NCBI RefSeq assembly: GCF_003576645.1
Contig: NC_044917.1
Coordinates: 10,240,198-10,304,197, forward strand
Direction: 5' to 3'
DNA length: 64,000 nt
Source of the DNA: Ipomoea triloba
Taxonomy: Eukaryota > Streptophyta > Magnoliopsida > Solanales > Convolvulaceae
Shown: positions 60,049-64,000 of the stretch, one piece after another
How positions within the stretch are numbered: position 1 is the first letter of the stretch
Layout of the letters: each line of letters opens with the position of its first letter
Position numbers and translations under genes: made by a program
Notes under the pieces: generated by a model
Databases searched by the model: none
What the model was told of the DNA's origin: nothing
What the model saw: only the letters and a program-made list of their open reading frames with translations

Positions 60049-61601
60049 CTAATTTTATACGCGCATTGCGCGTATGAGTTAATGCCCAATCTTTATATTT
60101 ATATAAATATTTGAAAGTATATCAATGCAAAATTATATAGGAGAAGTTTATATATGGGTAATTGAATGTAGAATTTTTTATTTAAATATCTAACTCAAAG
60201 TATATGAATCCAAGATAATATAGAAAATTCATTATAATTATTACTAAAATAAATGTTTGCAACCTTGTAAAATCGATAGTCTAAATATTTGGTCTAAAAA
60301 TGATAGTCTAAATAAATACTACTTTTAATTTGAATTTTTCTAAGTGTTCTTAATTCTCTTTTGAGTAACATTGTCATTGTCTTCATCTTTACTATTTGTT
60401 CTTTTCCTTTTTGTTGGTAGTGTGTTATTTGCAATTCGGTTATTGTTGGTAGCATAGATGACAACGTCATGCAATGAGATTATGATATAGGAGCTATGGA
60501 CTTTCCTTTAGGTGTTCTGCTTGGGGTTCATTTGGTTCAACCATTATTGTTGAATGAGTTATTGTGGATAAAGAAATCCCTAATTTAAGAAAAAAGATTA
60601 AATAAATTAGTAAAAATTTGAAAATTTTAAATATGATGTATTCCAAGATATTAAAAGGTAGTTTCTCGCTTCAATTTGCTGGGTAATGGGTTATTTGAGT
60701 ACTTTCATTGTCAACAAATCGCCCAAGTAGTTAATATGATTGGTTTCAAACTATTCTTTTTTATTTTTTTCATGGTATTAAAGAAATACATATGTATCAT
60801 TTTTTGTGTAACTACTAATTTATTTAATTCAATAAGAGTAAAATAGAGTGATTCCGCTTCAATTTGTTGGGTTATTTGAGTACTCTCTTTGTCAACCGAT
60901 CCCAAGTAGTTAATGTAATTAGTTTCAAATTATTTTAATTTTTTTTTCATAGTATTAATAAAATACTTGGTAAATAAATATATAGCATTATTTTGTACTA
61001 TAACTTTGATATTTAATTACAAGATATTGTAAAAAACTAAAAATAAGATAATGGACAATGTAATGAATATCAATTGATAAATTTGAATGTAAAGAATCTT
61101 TGCAGGAGAGAAAATAAAGACAATATAACTAATGAAATTATTTCTCTTATTTAATTTAATTTTTTGATAATGAATAATTTTTTCAAATAAAGGTATTGTA
61201 GACACATAATTCTAAATTAAAAAAATACATAAGTATCATTTTTTGTTGTAGCTACTAATTTATTTAATTTAATAAGAGTAAATAGAGTGAGAAACTTAAT
61301 TATGTCAAATTTGATTGAGATGAGGTTCGAACCTAAGATCTTTCTTATAGAAATTAATGGGTAAGTTAAAAGTTAACGGAATATTAACGGAGAAGAGAAT
61401 ATTTAACGGAAAACTTAATGGATAATCATAAAAGTAAGGTTAAATTAGGTAATCTCTATTAATAATATTAATCTGAATTATCTTAACCATCTATTTGATT
61501 AAATAATTCATCTGAACCATCAATTTGATTAAATAATTTGACCGCCATTTTTTCTACCCATTTTAGGCCTAACTCTCTTTGGCTCTTATTAGTATAGTAG
61601 A
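60049..61601 (-). mobile_element. Helitron, non-autonomous, 1,553 bp
   Basis: On the minus strand it starts TCTACTATACTAATAAGAGC and is preceded by A. It ends with a hairpin ACGCGCAATGCGCGT, then ATAAAATTAG followed by T. This fits Helitron rules (5' TC, 3' hairpin plus CTRR-like end, insertion between A and T), with TTAG instead of CTRR at the tip. Minus 60500-60335 keeps a decayed RPA-like C-terminal tail (LPTKRKRTNSKDEDNDN) ending in TAG. An internal duplication of roughly 200 bases is seen at 60660-60980. No Rep/helicase sequence. Confidence 0.75.
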
Positions 61602-61700
61602 TATGTTGATATGTAACAAGATGTATATTTATTTTCTTATACAAAAACTTATCAGCAGTGATATTATTTCTAATATCATCCTTCGAATTCGTGCTGGAAG

Positions 61701-61772
61701 GCACTAGTGGTTTAGTGGTAGAATAGTACCCATGCCACGGTATTGACCCGGGTTCGATTCTCGGCTGGTGCA
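61701..61772 (+). tRNA. tRNA-Gly(GCC)-like locus, probably a pseudogene
   Basis: Matches plant tRNA-Gly(GCC) nearly throughout: a 7-bp acceptor pairs fully with one G-U, A box TGGTTTAGTGG, anticodon arm GTACC..GGTAT around GCC, B box GGTTCGATTCT, 3' end GGCTGGTGC. One extra A (CATGCCAC) gives an 8-base anticodon loop, so function is doubtful. It is followed by a T-run terminator-like tract at 61776-61788. Confidence 0.75.
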
Positions 61773-61796
61773 CTATTTTTTTTTTTTGATCAAAGT

Positions 61797-61917
61797 TTTT
61801 AGCTCCAAACTGCTTGAATTCAGTACTGAAATTCCCTCTAACGGCCGGGTTCGGTTCCCGGCTGGTGCATCAATTTTTATCTCCAAAATTCTTGAATTCA
61901 GTACTGAAATTCCCGGC
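61797..61917. repeat. Partial tandem duplication of the tRNA-Gly locus
   Basis: 61842-61869 repeats only the T-arm and acceptor 3' half of tRNA-Gly (GGGTTCGGTTCCCGGCTGGT). The flanking spacer CTTGAATTCAGTACTGAAAT occurs before and after it (about 61812 and 61890). The 3' half copy has the canonical GTTCCCGG arm, closer to functional tRNA than the 61701 copy. Confidence 0.75.
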
Positions 61918-63596
61918 CTATGACTCAAATATTAAAAGTGTAATTTTTTTTCCTAAAAGTAAAACATCATTAATTAATCCAAATCTCCAATTTCAAATTC
62001 CAACTCAAAAATATAATGTAACAGTTATAAATATTTTTTTTAATAAATATATAAATAAATTTTTTATTTAAAAGCTTAATTAAAAAAAAAAAACAAGATT
62101 AAAGAGAAGCCTATGTAGATGGATGCTTCTTGTGAAATAAATAGAAGTCTTGAGTTGTTTGGGCTATCGGGCTCACTCGCTATGTTTCGGACAAACCTAC
62201 TATTCCGATCCAGTTTTCAAGTTTATCAATTTCGTGCTATCGAGCAATTTTCTTACCACATTCAATTTTTTCCTCCTTAACCCATCAACTTTTTGATCTT
62301 TATGGTTCAACCATTGGTTTCAACCTATAAATTACAATTAGGTCATCGAACTAAAAAAAAAATGCAATTGACTCCCTGAACATCACAAACTCATGCAATT
62401 TAACTAAAAATAACCTGTTTACATGAAAATATGCTGACATGGAGACGAAGACCCTCATCTCCAACCATGGCTCCATGGCCACGAGATGAAGGGATGGTCT
62501 CGAACTAACTCATCAGTTTCAAACTATGATTGACATCTCTAATTGTTTTTTTTTGAAATTTTATTGGTAGTGCTTAATCCATTGAAGATAGATTTATCAT
62601 TGGTATAAGAATCACGCTAACTTAAAAATCAAACAAAATAGACACATTAAGAAGAGCAAAAGAGAATGTAATAACACTCCGTTTATTCCCTAAAAAAATT
62701 GTGGTAATAAACTAAGCATGCATGGTATTATAAAAATTAAAAATATATTGGAACAATTGACCAAATGGACAGTAGCAAGTAGCAACTAACTATATGTGAA
62801 GGGTATATATGAATTGATAAATAAGAAAACGAAAAGGCTAAAAGTGGTGCATATGGGATGAGAAGCGGCCGATCGAGCAGCCTTAATTATCAATTATCAA
62901 CAATTCATTAAAATATTTTTCATCAGAAAGTTGACCTGCCCTTAATGGCTGGCAGGATGACGTTCAGAAGATCATTCAATTGTTATTCCATTTGTTCCAA
63001 ACAGGCTTAAATATCTAACTAGCTGTCTTATTCTTAAAGATACTTACAATTCAACGAGAGGATTACTCACTATATTCAATAATTGAAGCACTGAGTTACA
63101 CTCAAAAGAAATCATATAATCACCAAATATAAGAAAAATACAATTCCTAATAATGGGACTTTTTAATACGAGTTATTTTTTTTTCCTAATAGTGATACTT
63201 TTAAATCTTATTTTTTAAAATAGGGATAGTTTAAAGTTTAGTTCCCACACAAAATACTTTTAAAGGTACGGTAGGTCTTATTTGCCTCGCAATTGCCTTA
63301 CCCGCAATTTCTATGTTTTCATTACAATATTATACACTAATACACCTTGTCATGCCATCTTCACCACATCATCAATGCTATTTTATTTTTTAAACAATAA
63401 AAGATCAACATCTTAGTAAGAATCAAACTTATGTTATTCCCATAATATTTTGGAACTGCACCACTTTACTATAAAGCCTTTTGGTTAATATTTTGTTTAT
63501 TGTTTTATTTTTAAAGTATAGAATTATTTGAAAACAAAAGAGTTGTATCAGTGCATGTTTTAATTTGTTTCTAAATGATACATTACTTAAATAAGA
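61918..63596. other. Gene-free AT-rich region between the two Helitron ends
   Basis: Contains one half of a GGGTCAAATAAG-family MITE at about 62330-62500 (ATTACAATTAGGTCATCGAA, CAATTGACTCCCTGAACATC, GACGAAGACCCTCATCTCC). Otherwise no gene, RNA or ordered repeat recognised. Confidence 0.55.
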
Positions 63597-64000
63597 TCTA
63601 CTATACTAATAAGAGCTAAAGAGAGTTAGGCCTAAAATGAGTAGAAAAAATGGCGGTCAAATTATTTAATCAAATTGATGGTTCAGATGAATTATTTAAT
63701 CAAATAGATGGTTAAGATAATTCAGATTAATATTATTAATAGAGATTACCTAATTTAACCTTACTTTTATGATTATCCGTTAAGTTTTCCGTTAAATATT
63801 CTCTTCTCCGTTAACATTCCGTTAACTTTTAACTTAACCATTAATTTCTATAAGAAAGGTCTTAGGTTCGAATCTTATCTCAATCAAATTTGACATAATT
63901 AAGTTTCTCACTCTATTTTACTCTTATTAAATTAAATAAATTAGTAGCAACAAAAAAAAAAAGATACATATGTATTTCTTTAATTTAGAATTATGTGTCT
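63597..64000 (+). mobile_element. Helitron 5' end, inverted relative to the 60049-61601 copy; runs off the window
   Basis: Begins TCTACTATACTAATAAGAGC, preceded by A, and matches about 400 bases of the 5' part of the Helitron at 60049-61601 in opposite orientation with few differences. A 27-base direct repeat (ATTATTTAATCAAATTGATG) sits near the 5' end in both. Confidence 0.78.

Noticed and set aside
61483..61773. 96-residue ORF on the minus strand near the tRNA-like locus
   Set aside because: Reads through the tRNA and the Helitron 5' repeat; composition follows the 27-base repeat.
1..64000. A gene cluster or defence/biosynthetic system linking the genes
   Set aside because: Neighbouring genes belong to unrelated pathways, differ in orientation and are separated by transposon-rich DNA; ordinary plant gene order.

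Overview
This window is nuclear DNA from a flowering plant, most likely a eudicot. The genes have many short exons with GT-AG introns, the non-coding DNA is AT-rich, and MITEs, SINEs and Helitron remnants are abundant. Proteins are typical of dicots (MAP3K-epsilon, pTAC10, SOBIR1, CNX2). The exact species cannot be read from the sequence; an asterid is a guess.

Layout: (1) 1-11.6 kb, + strand: the 3' 22 exons of a MAP3K-epsilon kinase gene whose first exons lie outside the window. (2) 13.3-20.0 kb, - strand: a complete 12-exon gene for plastid pTAC10/PAP3, convergent with the kinase gene. (3) 21.9-23.6 kb, +: an intronless, GC-rich glyoxal/galactose-oxidase-like (GLOX) gene. (4) 27.3-29.2 kb, +: an intronless SOBIR1-like LRR receptor kinase. 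(5) 30.65-32.4 kb, -: a two-exon gene for a small single-membrane-span protein of unknown function. (6) 35.8-38.0 kb, +: six-exon CNX2 (mitochondrial GTP 3',8-cyclase, molybdenum cofactor step 1). (7) 43.8-44.9 kb, +: a DUF868 gene. (8) 47.8-56.8 kb, -: a nine-exon gene for a prune-like protein that appears to have lost the DHH metal-binding motifs. (9) 56.8-64 kb: gene-free, transposon-rich DNA with a tRNA-Gly-like locus. The genes are unrelated functionally; there is no operon or biosynthetic cluster.

The repeat content is the richest part. It includes a 1,553-bp Helitron (60049-61601, -) with decayed RPA-like coding sequence and the 5' end of a second inverted copy at 63597. A 655-bp hAT element (59092-59746) is packed with TTCGTGAACA palindromes. 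Two MULE-type foldback MITEs have perfect 9-bp target-site duplications. Two elements share ends and palindromes but have different tandem-repeat cores (34.9 and 38.7 kb). A SINE sits inside a Stowaway MITE (39.5 kb).

A 1,354-bp sequence is present twice around a single N at 52917. One copy ends in the A-tract abutting the N and the other starts right after it, so this is most simply an unmerged contig overlap and not a real duplication of exon 2 of the prune-like gene.
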